A stretch of 64,000 nucleotides of DNA from Nodularia spumigena CCY9414 (GCF_000340565.2 NZ_CP007203.1:1699545-1763544); one strand, 5' to 3'. Positions 28,307 through 37,568 are shown, numbered from the stretch's first letter. The notes: generated by a model from the letters alone, not told the origin. Translations and numbers: made by a program.

Positions 28307-29041
28307 ATGCTGGCATATGTTCTAGCTTTTGTGGTCGGAGTTGGTAGTTTAGCCATTTACATTGCAGCTTTCTTTTTCCCAGAAATCCACCGTAAGAATG
28401 ACTTTATCTGGAGTGGTGTCGGACTTTTCTATGCCTTAGTCTTATGGGTGTTTGCGCCCCGCATTTCTGGAGGTTTATTGCTCGGTCATGTGGCTAGCGT
28501 CGCTCTGTTAATTTCCTTTGGCTGGCAAACTCTTTCGTTACGTCGCCAACTCACCCCGCAAACCGAACAAACCCCAGTCCCCAGTCCTGAGACGGTAAAA
28601 ACTGGCATTCAGGAGCAAATGAATAAGTTGTCTCTCCAGGATAGGCTAGGTCAGGTGCAAGGAAGTATGGGTAATATCTTGAGCAGCGCGAAAAACAAGG
28701 CGCAACAGACGATAACCAAGACAACACCGCAAACTCCCAAAACGGAGGAAACGACCTCTGTACCCCCTCAGAAACCTGCTGTTGAGATTATTGATAAAAC
28801 TTCTGCGACACCAGAACAACCAGCAGAGGAAAATGTTGCTACTACTGCAACTGAATCTCAAGCTGAGGAAGTCACTCCACCCAATCCCCCACCGGCTGAA
28901 GTGGTAGAAGCAGCCCAAGCTGAGGCTGAGACTGAAGAAAAACCACCGATTCCGGCTGAGGAAATTGCTCCGGATGCTGCTCTGGCTCCTCCAGCAGAAG
29001 CGCCACCGGAAAAAATCCCACCAAATGATCAGGCTGGTTGA
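28307..29041 (+). CDS. Ycf66-family membrane protein
   Basis: The 244 residues begin with three hydrophobic helices (about 3-25, 35-52 and 58-76) that match the Ycf66 N-terminal domain of cyanobacteria and some plastids: FFFPEIHRKNDFIWSGVG is the recognisable segment. The rest is a soluble, low-complexity tail rich in Pro, Glu, Thr and Ala with a short coiled segment (about 105-145). The function of Ycf66 is unknown. It is probably in one operon with the vWA gene before it. An overlapping antisense frame is a shadow. Confidence 0.8.
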   Translation: MLAYVLAFVVGVGSLAIYIAAFFFPEIHRKNDFIWSGVGLFYALVLWVFAPRISGGLLLGHVASVALLISFGWQTLSLRRQLTPQTEQTPVPSPETVKTGIQEQMNKLSLQDRLGQVQGSMGNILSSAKNKAQQTITKTTPQTPKTEETTSVPPQKPAVEIIDKTSATPEQPAEENVATTATESQAEEVTPPNPPPAEVVEAAQAEAETEEKPPIPAEEIAPDAALAPPAEAPPEKIPPNDQAG

Positions 29042-29108
29042 CTTGGATGAAACCCAGCGTTATTTAATATGGCGTTGGGTTTTAGTTAATAGCAATTACT
29101 CCATTTTC

Positions 29109-29471
29109 TTAAAACAGAGGCAAAAACTCTATGCGGTCTTGATACTCGTTATCAAGTGAACCTTCTGCTATCAAAAGTAACTGTTCTAGATTTTCACCAA
29201 CGCTTAATTTTGGACTTAGAATGAATATTCCTGGCACATGATGCTTTTGAGCTATATGATCTGCCAAGTGAACTGGCATAGATTTGCGGTTGTTAGTGAC
29301 TAGAACAAAATCATTTTCTTCACACCAAAGCAAAATTTCAGGGTCTAATGTTCCCTTTTGTGGAGTAGTTAAATCTCCAACTGCCATGACAAACAAATCA
29401 GGCTGGAAGCGGCGTAATTGAATTGTGTAAATCGGATCAACATTCTCATCTATGAGATACTTAAGCGCCAT
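29109..29471 (-). CDS. DUF5615-like PIN-fold protein, likely toxin
   Basis: This 120-residue protein resembles the Mut7-C/DUF5615 branch of PIN-like proteins: LIDENVDP near the N-terminus carries the first acidic residues, and DNDFVLVTNNRKS-like text (EENDFVLVTNNRKS, about 51-64) is the second conserved block. It overlaps the upstream DUF433 gene by 11 bases. The DUF433/DUF5615 pair is widespread in cyanobacteria and is regarded as a toxin-antitoxin-like module. Activity has not been shown by anything seen here. Confidence 0.8.
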   Translation of the reverse strand: MALKYLIDENVDPIYTIQLRRFQPDLFVMAVGDLTTPQKGTLDPEILLWCEENDFVLVTNNRKSMPVHLADHIAQKHHVPGIFILSPKLSVGENLEQLLLIAEGSLDNEYQDRIEFLPLF

Positions 29472-29796
29472 GAGATGGAATCGCCATTTTTTCAGCTTTT
29501 AATTGACGTAGTTTTTCTACAACTGGGTTCGGGTCATGGCGTTGTTCTTCTCTCATGCGATCGCCCCACTCTAGCCAATCTGTAATATAAGCATCTACTG
29601 CTTGCTGATTGTGTAGGTAGTAAAGAATAGTTGCATAAACTTGTTCTAAAGTCAATGAGGTGTAAGTTTTGGCAATCTCTTCGGGAGTTTTAGCACGGAA
29701 GAGGTAGTCAAACAAAATGGTTTCAATTCCTACTCGTGTACCCTTCAGCCGAATATCATCAGGCGCTAGAAAGTTAAAGTATTCTTCAAGTTGCAT
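29461..29796 (-). CDS. DUF433-like antitoxin
   Basis: The 111-residue protein has the DUF433 core: a winged-helix fold with DIRLKGTRVGIETILFDYL (about 14-32) and TPEEIAKTYTSLTLEQVYATILYYL (about 37-61). A charged C-terminal tail probably contacts the downstream DUF5615 product. It overlaps that gene by 11 bases and is likely the DNA-binding, neutralising partner. Confidence 0.8.
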   Translation of the reverse strand: MQLEEYFNFLAPDDIRLKGTRVGIETILFDYLFRAKTPEEIAKTYTSLTLEQVYATILYYLHNQQAVDAYITDWLEWGDRMREEQRHDPNPVVEKLRQLKAEKMAIPSHGA

Positions 29797-29900
29797 AGTT
29801 AGCTGAGGCTCATAATATATGTATTCCTTGATCGTAGCATTGAGGCAACTTGAGCGATCGCATCAGTATAACTTTAGCTCAATGAGGTCAGGCGATCGCA

Positions 29901-30726
29901 TTAATCCACCTCTAACTCACTTACCACCAAAATTCTCAACTCTGTGACTCGCTTCAAAGCCTGATCATTAGTCAAAAAAGCATCACAGTTACTTGTTAAA
30001 GCGATCGCAATCTGTAAAGCATCAGGTAACTGAAGGTTGTAAAGTAACCTTATTCTCGCAGCGTCTTGTGCGATCGCAGCATTAATATCCACAAAAACTA
30101 CTTCATTACTGAGCAACACATCGAGAAAAGCTTGCTCTAAATCCGCTAAACCCGAACGCATAGCACCGACCAAACACTCAGACAATGTTATGGGAGATAC
30201 TACTGCTTTGAACCTCCCCACGTCTAAAGCCAGGGGATTCTTGCCTACCTGAAAAAGGCGACAACGGGACATTCAAGTATCCCTCTACTCACTCAAAGAG
30301 CTTTTGCTCTCATTCGCGCATACTTTCTGAGTCCTTCATATTTTAAAGATGAACGCTCCATATCCTGCCATTATTCGCCCTTTAACTATTCCGAATCGAG
30401 TCGGATATGTCCGTTGCCGGGATTGCTCCGTACTAGGATACTTCAATGCGCTGAAGGTTATTCCTACTTGTTTTCTCGCTAATCTATTTTAACACTGTGG
30501 CTAAAGCCACGCAATCGTTTGACGGAACTTAAAAGTTCTTACCGCCTTCTCCCCATGCCTAAAGTCAGGGGCTTGCGTCTCGTTTTTCGGTCATACCAGT
30601 TTCCAATCGTTCAAAAATTGGGTCTACTAAATTCACAAACTGCGGATTGCGTTCTACAAAATAGATGACTGGCGCTGTATCAATAAATATATGGTAAACT
30701 CCTACCAATGCCTCGCTAATCTTCAT
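29901..30726 (-). pseudogene. PIN-domain (VapC-like) toxin split by an insertion
   Basis: The gene starts with an ATG at 30724-30726, overlapping the upstream antitoxin stop as ATGA. It encodes MKISEALVGVYHIFIDTAP and onward, including the first PIN acidic motif (FIDTAPVIYF), to FERLETG near 30597. The frame is then broken by about 380 bases of foreign DNA. The remaining protein resumes at about 30215 with RFKAVVSPITLSECL and runs to 29901, with the later PIN block LQLPDALQIAIALTSNCDAFLTND. Removing the insert rejoins LETG to RFKAVV in frame. The toxin is thus inactivated unless the insert leaves precisely. Confidence 0.85.
30216..30596. mobile_element. Non-autonomous insertion, IS200/IS605-like
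   Basis: About 380 bases interrupt the PIN gene. The ends carry GTCTAAAGCCAGGGGATTC and CCTAAAGTCAGGGGCTTGCG, and the interior has small hairpins (AGAGC-TTTT-GCTCT near 30298; GTGGCT-AAAGCCAC near 30500). These subterminal palindromes and the lack of a long terminal inverted repeat or target duplication are typical of IS200/IS605-type elements and their MITE-like derivatives. No tnpA or tnpB is present; one short frame has no recognised similarity. The family call comes from general resemblance. Confidence 0.65.
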
Positions 30727-31028
30727 TCTTCTGCTTTTAACAAACCTTCCCGATGCTCATCTCCTTCACGTCTAGTCTGAGAAACCCACTCTTGAGCATC
30801 TTTATCCAATAGCGGATAGGAGGCCATACCCTTTAAATCACTCCATTTGCGTTTTGACTGTGCTGGAATAACGTGCTTTTTCATCCGTTCTACTAAATAC
30901 CCCATTACTGTCAATTGGTCTTCTGGGGTAAGTTGGTCAATCTCGCTGAACATTTTTTGAAGTGATAGACTCATCAACTTCATCCCGATTAGTGAATATT
31001 GTATTTTCAGATCGTAGCATTCAGGCAT
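30723..31028 (-). CDS. Antitoxin-like protein upstream of the split PIN gene
   Basis: A protein of up to 101 residues; the better starts are the internal Mets at about 30983 or 30974 (MSLSLQKMFSEIDQLTPEDQ), since the first 15-18 residues look unlike the rest. It is helical, with a short basic segment (RMKKHVIPAQSKRKW) and an acidic tail, the kind of small antitoxin found before PIN toxins. The four-base ATGA overlap with the PIN gene supports the pairing. With the toxin broken, it is left without its target. Confidence 0.65.
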   Translation of the reverse strand: MPECYDLKIQYSLIGMKLMSLSLQKMFSEIDQLTPEDQLTVMGYLVERMKKHVIPAQSKRKWSDLKGMASYPLLDKDAQEWVSQTRREGDEHREGLLKAEE

Positions 31029-31060
31029 TGAGCGATCGCATCATCTAGGATAATTTTAGC

Positions 31061-31288
31061 TCAATGAGGGTAGGCGATCGCCTCAAAATATAACACCATA
31101 ATCTGCTCTGGAGTTAAACCAACAGATTCATAGCTTTGTCCATTTTTGTCACTAAATTCTACTTCAAACGCAGCACCATCGCCTAATATTTCGACTATTG
31201 TACCAACTTGACCACGCAACAAATTATATTCAGGGATATCAGCTGTGAGTGCTATTACATCTAGTAACTTTGGTGTATTCTGAGTCAT
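31061..31288 (-). CDS. DUF4926-like protein
   Basis: The 75-residue protein matches the small beta-barrel DUF4926 family: LLDVIALTADIPEYNLLRGQ (8-27) followed by GTIVEILGDGAAFEVEF. Its partners in other genomes are often DUF6883 proteins, but none is present. The function is unknown. It lies 32 bases upstream of the antitoxin-like gene on the same strand. Confidence 0.7.
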   Translation of the reverse strand: MTQNTPKLLDVIALTADIPEYNLLRGQVGTIVEILGDGAAFEVEFSDKNGQSYESVGLTPEQIMVLYFEAIAYPH

Positions 31289-31423
31289 TTTGTATAATCT
31301 TGATGTATGACAACAATAGTTCCAGTGATTTTTTTATTAAAAAGTCTGATATAATATAGTACGTATGAATTATAGAATTTGACAATAATTTACAAAATTA
31401 ATAATTATTAAGGTTACATAATC

Positions 31424-32200
31424 ATGTCTAGTATACGCACAGGTATTGAGTGGACAGATAAAACTTGGAATCCCACAACTGGGTGCAACAAAATTAGTCC
31501 TGGGTGTTTACATTGCTATGCAGAAGCTCTTACTAAACGGTTTCCTAATAATTTCAAAAATGGGTTTGATTTAACTTTACACCCAGAAAGGTTGACAGAA
31601 CCCTTGAAGTGGCGAACTCCCAGCAGAATCTTTGTGAATTCAATGAGTGACCTTTTTCATGAAGAAGTTCCGCTAGATTTTATTCAAAATGTATTCAAAG
31701 TTATTCAAGTTACACCTTGGCATATATATCAAATATTAACAAAAAGACCTGAACGCTTAGTTGAGTTAGCACCTAATTTAGAATTTCATAAAAATATTTG
31801 GTTGGGTGTATCAGTTGAAAATCAAAACTATGTTCATCGGATTGATTTCCTGCGCCAAGTTCCTGCATCGGTGCGTTTTCTGTCCTGTGAACCATTGTTA
31901 GGTTCCTTGAATCTTAACTTAGAAAATATTGATTGGGTTATAGTTGGGGGAGAGTCTGGTCAAAAACATCGTCCAATGTCAATTGAGTGGGTTGAGGATA
32001 TTCGTGACCAATGTCAAAAAGCAGAAGTAGCTTTTTTCTTCAAGCAAGTTGGTGGTAGAACTTCTAAAGCTGGTGGTAGGTTGCTAGATGGGAAAATATG
32101 GGATGAAATGCCTGATGCTTGGCAACAACATCAAAAGAAATGGGGCGCATCTCCGCGAAAATTAAGAGTTAAAAAAGAAACTTTGGGGCTTACTGCTTAG
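31424..32200 (+). CDS. DUF5131 / phage Gp37-Gp68-type three-Cys-motif protein
   Basis: The 258 residues begin IEWTDKTWNPTTGC; the three Cys are C21, C28 and C31 (C-X6-C-X2-C in GCNKISPGCLHCYAE), which recall a radical-SAM-like cluster site but with different spacing. Conserved LTKRPERL, WLGVSVENQ, FLSCEPLLG and VIVGGESG blocks follow in the family order. It is complete. Members are found in phages and bacteria, often beside tcmP. Here the tcmP gene lies convergently, with the two stops overlapping by 11 bases. The biochemical role is unknown. Confidence 0.88.
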   Translation: MSSIRTGIEWTDKTWNPTTGCNKISPGCLHCYAEALTKRFPNNFKNGFDLTLHPERLTEPLKWRTPSRIFVNSMSDLFHEEVPLDFIQNVFKVIQVTPWHIYQILTKRPERLVELAPNLEFHKNIWLGVSVENQNYVHRIDFLRQVPASVRFLSCEPLLGSLNLNLENIDWVIVGGESGQKHRPMSIEWVEDIRDQCQKAEVAFFFKQVGGRTSKAGGRLLDGKIWDEMPDAWQQHQKKWGASPRKLRVKKETLGLTA

Positions 32201-33317
32201 GTGAAAATGTCACTTTAGTTGAATCTGCAAAAGTAATTTCACCCTTCCTTTTTGGTCTTTGATGAGCAGGTTTTTCTGCCGTAATTTTACCTTGACCTTC
32301 AAGATTATTCAGGGAAGTTTTGTAATTCTTGCTAATGTAGCGTTTACCAACATTATGCTGTAAATAAATTTCTTTCATAGTTATTGTTTGTCCTGCAAAT
32401 GTATCTAGTAGCATTGCTTCTAATTCGTCTAGAGGACGATAAAGTTCAAACAGCAAGGGTTGCATAGAAGTAGCTGGGTTATATTCAAAAGAAGGTACAC
32501 CTTGATTTTGCTCAGAACTCTCTTTAGCCATTATCTCTTTCATAATTTCATAGCCCTTAAAGTGCTTACTGACGAAAATTAAATGATGGCTAGTACGGTT
32601 TCCGTTTTCATGTTTAAAACGAAAAGGTAGGACGTATTCGCCACCCATTTCTTGCAGAGCTTCGCAAATAGCCTCTACAATTGTTAACTCCCGTTCTTCT
32701 TGTTTCAGTTCTTGCAGTTTTTCGCGTAAGCTATCTGCTCGTGTTTCTCCAAACAGCGCATTCATATGTTCTTTGACATATGAGTTACCTAAACCCATAT
32801 TAATCCGATTATAATTAAAAAAGAAAAGGCAATCACAGCCCCAGTTTTTGACAACTGAGTTTATAAGTTGTAATGATAATCCCTTGTATCCCCAAGGGTC
32901 TACGAAAAATAATGTCGGAACTAATTTTAGCTGATTAAATGTTTGGACAATATTTTCGCCAACTTCGTAATTGATTACGTTAGGTTTGTATTTTAAATTT
33001 TCAATGCCAGGAATTGAATTTATAGAATCTTGAAGGGAATGAGTATGTTCGGAATTAGCATCATTAAATAATGTTTTCAGCATATTTCGCATATCTGGAT
33101 CAGAAATTGCCGTTTCTAAAACTTTTATGGGTGTCGAGCTTGAACCATCTTTATATCGACCAGGACCAGCAAAAAGGTCTATGTAGGCAATTTTATTACC
33201 TGCTTTTTTAGCCGTTGGTATAATTACATTTGCCCAAGCCCAAAAATATTTTTTAACAATTCTAGCTTTTATTAAAGATTGCTCTTTCTGTTCATCAAAG
33301 AAGGAATCACTAGCCAT
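32190..33317 (-). CDS. tcmP: TcmP, three-Cys-motif partner protein
   Basis: This 375-residue protein is the usual genomic partner of the three-Cys-motif family. It has a Rossmann-like N-terminal domain with YIDLFAGPGRY at residues 45-55, which looks like motif I of S-adenosylmethionine-dependent methyltransferases, and FFVDPWGYKG near 135-144, where a catalytic motif would be expected. A C-terminal winged-helix-like segment (about 300-360) could bind nucleic acid. The function is unknown. The neighbour at 31424-32200 is convergent; in many genomes the two are co-directional. Confidence 0.85.
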   Translation of the reverse strand: MASDSFFDEQKEQSLIKARIVKKYFWAWANVIIPTAKKAGNKIAYIDLFAGPGRYKDGSSSTPIKVLETAISDPDMRNMLKTLFNDANSEHTHSLQDSINSIPGIENLKYKPNVINYEVGENIVQTFNQLKLVPTLFFVDPWGYKGLSLQLINSVVKNWGCDCLFFFNYNRINMGLGNSYVKEHMNALFGETRADSLREKLQELKQEERELTIVEAICEALQEMGGEYVLPFRFKHENGNRTSHHLIFVSKHFKGYEIMKEIMAKESSEQNQGVPSFEYNPATSMQPLLFELYRPLDELEAMLLDTFAGQTITMKEIYLQHNVGKRYISKNYKTSLNNLEGQGKITAEKPAHQRPKRKGEITFADSTKVTFSPKQ

Positions 33318-33495
33318 ACGTAATTACTCTATGTTATTCTAAGTATATTAATTTATAAATTACTGAATGTCTAGAAATGCAACTGAGCGTAGCATTGAGC
33401 TAATTTTAAGCGATCGCACATCGCTGTAACTAGCCTTCATCCCATCTCTTATAATTGATCGGATAACCTGCACATATAATCTTAGGCATGAGACT

Positions 33496-36372
33496 GTGAC
33501 AGAACCTGGAAGCTACAAAGATACGGTAAACTTACCCAAGACTAAATTCGATATGCGGGCTAACGCTATCAAGCGGGAACCTGAAATCCAAAAATTCTGG
33601 GCGGAAAATAACATTTACGATCGCCTGTCCCAAGAAAACCCCGGCGAATTATTTATACTCCATGATGGGCCTCCCTACGCCAACGGCTCATTGCATATTG
33701 GTCATGCCTTAAATAAAATTCTCAAAGATATTATTAACCGCTACCAATTACTACAAGGGCGTAAAGTTAGATACGTGGCGGGTTGGGATTGTCACGGATT
33801 ACCCATTGAGTTGAAAGTTCTGCAAAATATGAAGTCAGCAGAACGGCAAAGTTTAACGCCTTTAAAATTGCGGCAAAAAGCTAAAGAGTTTGCGTTAGCT
33901 ACTGTAGATGACCAACTGGAATGTTTTAAACGCTACGGTATTTGGGGTGACTGGGAGCATCCTTATCTGACTTTGAAGCCGGAATATGAAGCGGCACAAA
34001 TCGGTGTGTTCGGTCAGATGGTGTTAAAAGGATACATCTATCGTGGTTTGAAGCCGGTTCACTGGAGTCCTAGTTCTAAAACGGCTTTGGCTGAGGCAGA
34101 ATTGGAATATCCAGAGGGTCACACTTCGAGAAGTATCTATGCGGCTTTTCCCATTACAGGGCTGTCTGAGGCTGCTAAACCTGTGTTGGGTGAATTTTTG
34201 CCCCATTTGGGTGTCGCTATCTGGACTACTACTCCTTGGACGATTCCGGGGAATTTGGCTGTGGCGGTGAATGGTGATTTGAATTATTCTGTGGTGGAGG
34301 TGTCACGCAGAGACGCAGAGGCGCAGAGTGAGTTTTTGATTGTGGCTACTGATTTGGTGGAAAGGTTGGCTGCTACTTTGGATGCTGAGTTGGCGGTGAG
34401 GGCTACGTTTAAGGGGCAGGTTTTAGAACATTCTACTTATCGTCATCCTTTGTTTGACCGTGAAAGTCCGGTGGTGGTGGGTGGTGATTATATCACTACT
34501 GAGTCGGGTACTGGGTTGGTACATACTGCACCTGGTCATGGTCAAGAAGATTACATTGTTGGTCAGCGTTATGGTTTGCCGATTCTTGCGCCTGTGGATG
34601 ATAATGGTGATTTTACTCAGGAGGCGGGTGAGTTTGCTGGGTTGAATGTTTTGGGTGATGGAAATCAGGCGGTAATTGATGCTTTGACTGCGGCTGGTTC
34701 TTTGTTGAAGGAGGAAGCTTACGCCCACAAGTATCCTTATGATTGGCGGACGAAGAAGCCGACGATTTTCCGGGCGACTGAACAATGGTTTGCTTCTGTG
34801 GCTGGATTTCGGGATGAGGCTTTAAAGGCGATCGCTAGTGTAAAATGGATTCCAGCCCAAGGTGAAAATCGCATCAGACCAATGGTTGCAGAACGTTCTG
34901 ATTGGTGTATTTCCCGTCAGCGTTCTTGGGGTGTACCCATTCCGGTGTTCTACGATGAAGCCACTGGGGAACCTTTACTGAATGAGGAAAGTATCAACCA
35001 CGTCCAAGGAATTATTGCTGAGAAAGGTTCTGATGCTTGGTGGGAAATGTCGGTAGAGGAATTATTACCAGAGTCTTACCGCCATAATGGCAAGTCTTAC
35101 CGCAAAGGTACAGATACAATGGATGTCTGGTTTGATTCTGGTTCATCTTGGGCGGCTGTGGTGAAACAGCGTCCAGAGTTACGCTATCCGGCTGATATGT
35201 ATTTGGAAGGTTCCGACCAACATCGGGGTTGGTTCCAGTCCAGTTTACTTACCAGTGTAGCAGTAAATGGCATTGCACCTTACAAAACTGTATTAACTCA
35301 CGGCTTTGTTTTAGATGAACAAGGGCGAAAAATGAGTAAATCTGTGGGAAATGTGGTTGACCCCCAAATTGTAATTAATGGCGGAAAAGACCAGAAAAAA
35401 GAACCTCCTTATGGTGCTGATATCCTGCGGTTGTGGGCTTCGTCGGTAGATTATTCTTCTGATGTGCGTCTGGGTGGTACTATCATCAAGCAAATGAATG
35501 ATGTTAGAGGCAAGATTCGCAATACAGCGCGGTTCTTGTTGGGTAGCTTGGATGATTTTGACCCGGTAAAGGATGCAGTACCTTTGTCAGATTTGCCAGA
35601 ACTTGACCGTTATATGTTACACCGCATGACCGAGGTGTTTGAGGAAGTTACCGCAGCTTTTGACAGTTTCCAATTCTTCCGCTTTTTCCAAACTGTGCTG
35701 AATTTCTGCGTGGTGGATTTATCCAACTTCTATTTAGATGTTGCCAAGGATAGATTATACATCAGTTCCCCGGATGCTTTCCGTCGTCGCAGTTGTCAAA
35801 CAGTTTTGCAAATTGCTTTGGAGAATTTAGCACGAGCGATCGCACCTGTTTTGTGTCACACTGCTGAGGATATCTGGCAATTTATCCCTTACGAAACACC
35901 ATATAAATCAGTGTTTGAAGCTGGTTGGGTGCAGGTAGATAAAACATGGCTTAATCCGGAATTGGCAGAATTTTGGCAACAAATCCGCAAAATTCGCGAT
36001 GATGTGAATAAAGTGTTAGAACAAGCCAGGGGAGAAAAAATGATTGGTTCTTCCCTAGAAGCAAAAATCCTGCTATATGTCAAGGATGAGCAATTGCGTT
36101 CTGCGGTAAAAGCCCGAAATCCTGAAATTGGCAATGGTATCGATGAACTGCGGTATTTATTTATCACCTCCCAAGTGGAAGTATTAGACTCTGCGGAAGC
36201 TTTGCAAGGTTTGAAATATAATTTGCAGTCAGATAGCTGGGGAATTGCGGTAGTAGATGCAGAGGGTAAAAAGTGCGATCGCTGTTGGAATTACTCCACC
36301 CATGTGGGAGAATCAGCAGAGCATCCCCTGCTGTGTGAACGCTGCGTTCCAGCCTTAGCGGGAGAGTTTTAA
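33496..36372 (+). CDS. ileS: Isoleucyl-tRNA synthetase
   Basis: The 958-residue enzyme charges tRNA-Ile and edits mischarged valine. It has HIGH at 67-70, KMSKS near 612, the editing (CP1) domain between about 190 and 390, the anticodon-binding region after 650 and the C-terminal zinc motif (CDRCWNY ... CERC, about 920-950). The start is GTG at 33496. In the editing domain the segment VSRRDAEAQSEF (about 269-280) is encoded by a dispersed repeat and has no counterpart in the family as I recall it. It is a bacterial-type class I enzyme; the upstream region is shared with tcmP. Confidence 0.97.
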   Translation: MTEPGSYKDTVNLPKTKFDMRANAIKREPEIQKFWAENNIYDRLSQENPGELFILHDGPPYANGSLHIGHALNKILKDIINRYQLLQGRKVRYVAGWDCHGLPIELKVLQNMKSAERQSLTPLKLRQKAKEFALATVDDQLECFKRYGIWGDWEHPYLTLKPEYEAAQIGVFGQMVLKGYIYRGLKPVHWSPSSKTALAEAELEYPEGHTSRSIYAAFPITGLSEAAKPVLGEFLPHLGVAIWTTTPWTIPGNLAVAVNGDLNYSVVEVSRRDAEAQSEFLIVATDLVERLAATLDAELAVRATFKGQVLEHSTYRHPLFDRESPVVVGGDYITTESGTGLVHTAPGHGQEDYIVGQRYGLPILAPVDDNGDFTQEAGEFAGLNVLGDGNQAVIDALTAAGSLLKEEAYAHKYPYDWRTKKPTIFRATEQWFASVAGFRDEALKAIASVKWIPAQGENRIRPMVAERSDWCISRQRSWGVPIPVFYDEATGEPLLNEESINHVQGIIAEKGSDAWWEMSVEELLPESYRHNGKSYRKGTDTMDVWFDSGSSWAAVVKQRPELRYPADMYLEGSDQHRGWFQSSLLTSVAVNGIAPYKTVLTHGFVLDEQGRKMSKSVGNVVDPQIVINGGKDQKKEPPYGADILRLWASSVDYSSDVRLGGTIIKQMNDVRGKIRNTARFLLGSLDDFDPVKDAVPLSDLPELDRYMLHRMTEVFEEVTAAFDSFQFFRFFQTVLNFCVVDLSNFYLDVAKDRLYISSPDAFRRRSCQTVLQIALENLARAIAPVLCHTAEDIWQFIPYETPYKSVFEAGWVQVDKTWLNPELAEFWQQIRKIRDDVNKVLEQARGEKMIGSSLEAKILLYVKDEQLRSAVKARNPEIGNGIDELRYLFITSQVEVLDSAEALQGLKYNLQSDSWGIAVVDAEGKKCDRCWNYSTHVGESAEHPLLCERCVPALAGEF
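34303..34328. repeat. Dispersed repeat within ileS
   Basis: TCACGCAGAGACGCAGAGGC plus GCAGAG matches the repeat at 51571-51605 (TTCACGCAGAGGCGCAGAGG). In ileS it is read in frame in the editing domain. Confidence 0.75.
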
Positions 36373-36683
36373 TAAAATACAGAACCTCACCCCCAGCCCC
36401 TCTCCTTACTAAGGAGAGGGGAGAATATCAAGTCTAGTTTAATACTTGCTACTCCCCTCCTCGCTGTCCTACGGTGTACACACATCCTGATTAAAAAAGA
36501 GTTTTCAACCCTAAAACCCGAATTTCACTGTAAATCCGGTTCCCCTCCTCGCTTGCACCGGAGGGGCTAGAGGTGGGGTCTTATGATTTCAAATTCGCCC
36601 AGGACATTAGAACATAAACTGATCATAAAAGTTAGACACCGAAAAGCTTTTACCCCACTCCCCACTCCCCATTCCCCATTCCC
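36373..36683. repeat. Intergenic region made of dispersed repeats
   Basis: No gene. At 36383-36424 is a hairpin repeat (ACCTCACCCCCAGCCCCTCT, arms CCCCTCTCC/GGAGAGGGG) that is nearly identical to 59153-59192 and likely ends the ileS transcript. At 36625-36682 a segment with GTTAGACACCGAAAAGC and CCCCACTCCCCACTCC has a reverse-complement relative at 63740-63785. Confidence 0.7.
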
Positions 36684-37568
36684 CTACAACTTCTGCAACA
36701 ACTCCTGAGTTAATTGAGTAAATGCTTTAGAACCAGATGATTGAGGTGCAGTTAACACAACCGGCATAAAACTATCAACAGCCTTAGCCACATTCATATC
36801 AACAGGTATTTGTGCCTTACAGATTTTATCAACACCAAAATCTTCCACAACCCGGTGCATAACTTGTCTGTAATATCTGCCATTTAACAGATTAGAACTA
36901 GCCATACTAAAGACAATTCCCAACATTTTGATATTAATCTTAGCTTCATGTTCGTGACTGTCCTTTAATTTAGCAATGCGTCTTTCTAATAGCTGAATAC
37001 CCACCACAGATAAAGGTTCGGGTTTAGCAGGAAGAATGTAGAAATCACTGGCTGCTAAAGCACTTCGAGTCAATAAATTATAGCCAGGCGCACAGTCTAG
37101 AATGATGAAATCATATTCCTCGCGCACTGGTTTGATAATATTATTAATCAAGACTCTTTCAAAGCGATTCCAAACAGTTTCAAAATCCGGTTCACCCAAA
37201 GCAGTTGCTTGTTGATGCAGCATTTCTGAGACTACAAACTCATCATATAAGTCAATATCTCCGGGTAATAAATCTAGTCCAGGCAGATTACAAACTGGAG
37301 ATTGAATAATATCATGAATTGTCAGTTTTGCTTCTGGTTCAGGATTGATAATTTGGTCTATCAAATATCGAAATGTCTTGCGTTGTTTGCGACGCTTGGC
37401 AAAGTCTAAGGGCGACATTAAACTAAGTGTAGCGCTGATTTGGCTATCTAAATCGAGGACAAGCACCCGCTTACCATGATTTTGGGCTAAACAAGTAGCG
37501 ATGTTGACGGTGAGGGTGGTTTTACCAACGCCACCTTTCATATTTGCAGTCGCAATTACATTTCCCAT
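36684..37568 (-). CDS. ParA/MinD-like ATPase
   Basis: The 294 residues begin with the deviant Walker A motif KGGVGKTT at 11-18, then VLVLDLDSQ and the Walker B-like YDFIILDCAPGYN (about 148-160). ParA-type ATPases form dimers on DNA to position plasmids, chromosomes or protein complexes. No ParB gene follows. It lies 153 bases downstream of the nuclease-translocase fusion on the same strand and is the last gene of the cassette. Chromosomal ParA proteins with other jobs look the same, so the role is open. Confidence 0.85.
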   Translation of the reverse strand: MGNVIATANMKGGVGKTTLTVNIATCLAQNHGKRVLVLDLDSQISATLSLMSPLDFAKRRKQRKTFRYLIDQIINPEPEAKLTIHDIIQSPVCNLPGLDLLPGDIDLYDEFVVSEMLHQQATALGEPDFETVWNRFERVLINNIIKPVREEYDFIILDCAPGYNLLTRSALAASDFYILPAKPEPLSVVGIQLLERRIAKLKDSHEHEAKINIKMLGIVFSMASSNLLNGRYYRQVMHRVVEDFGVDKICKAQIPVDMNVAKAVDSFMPVVLTAPQSSGSKAFTQLTQELLQKL

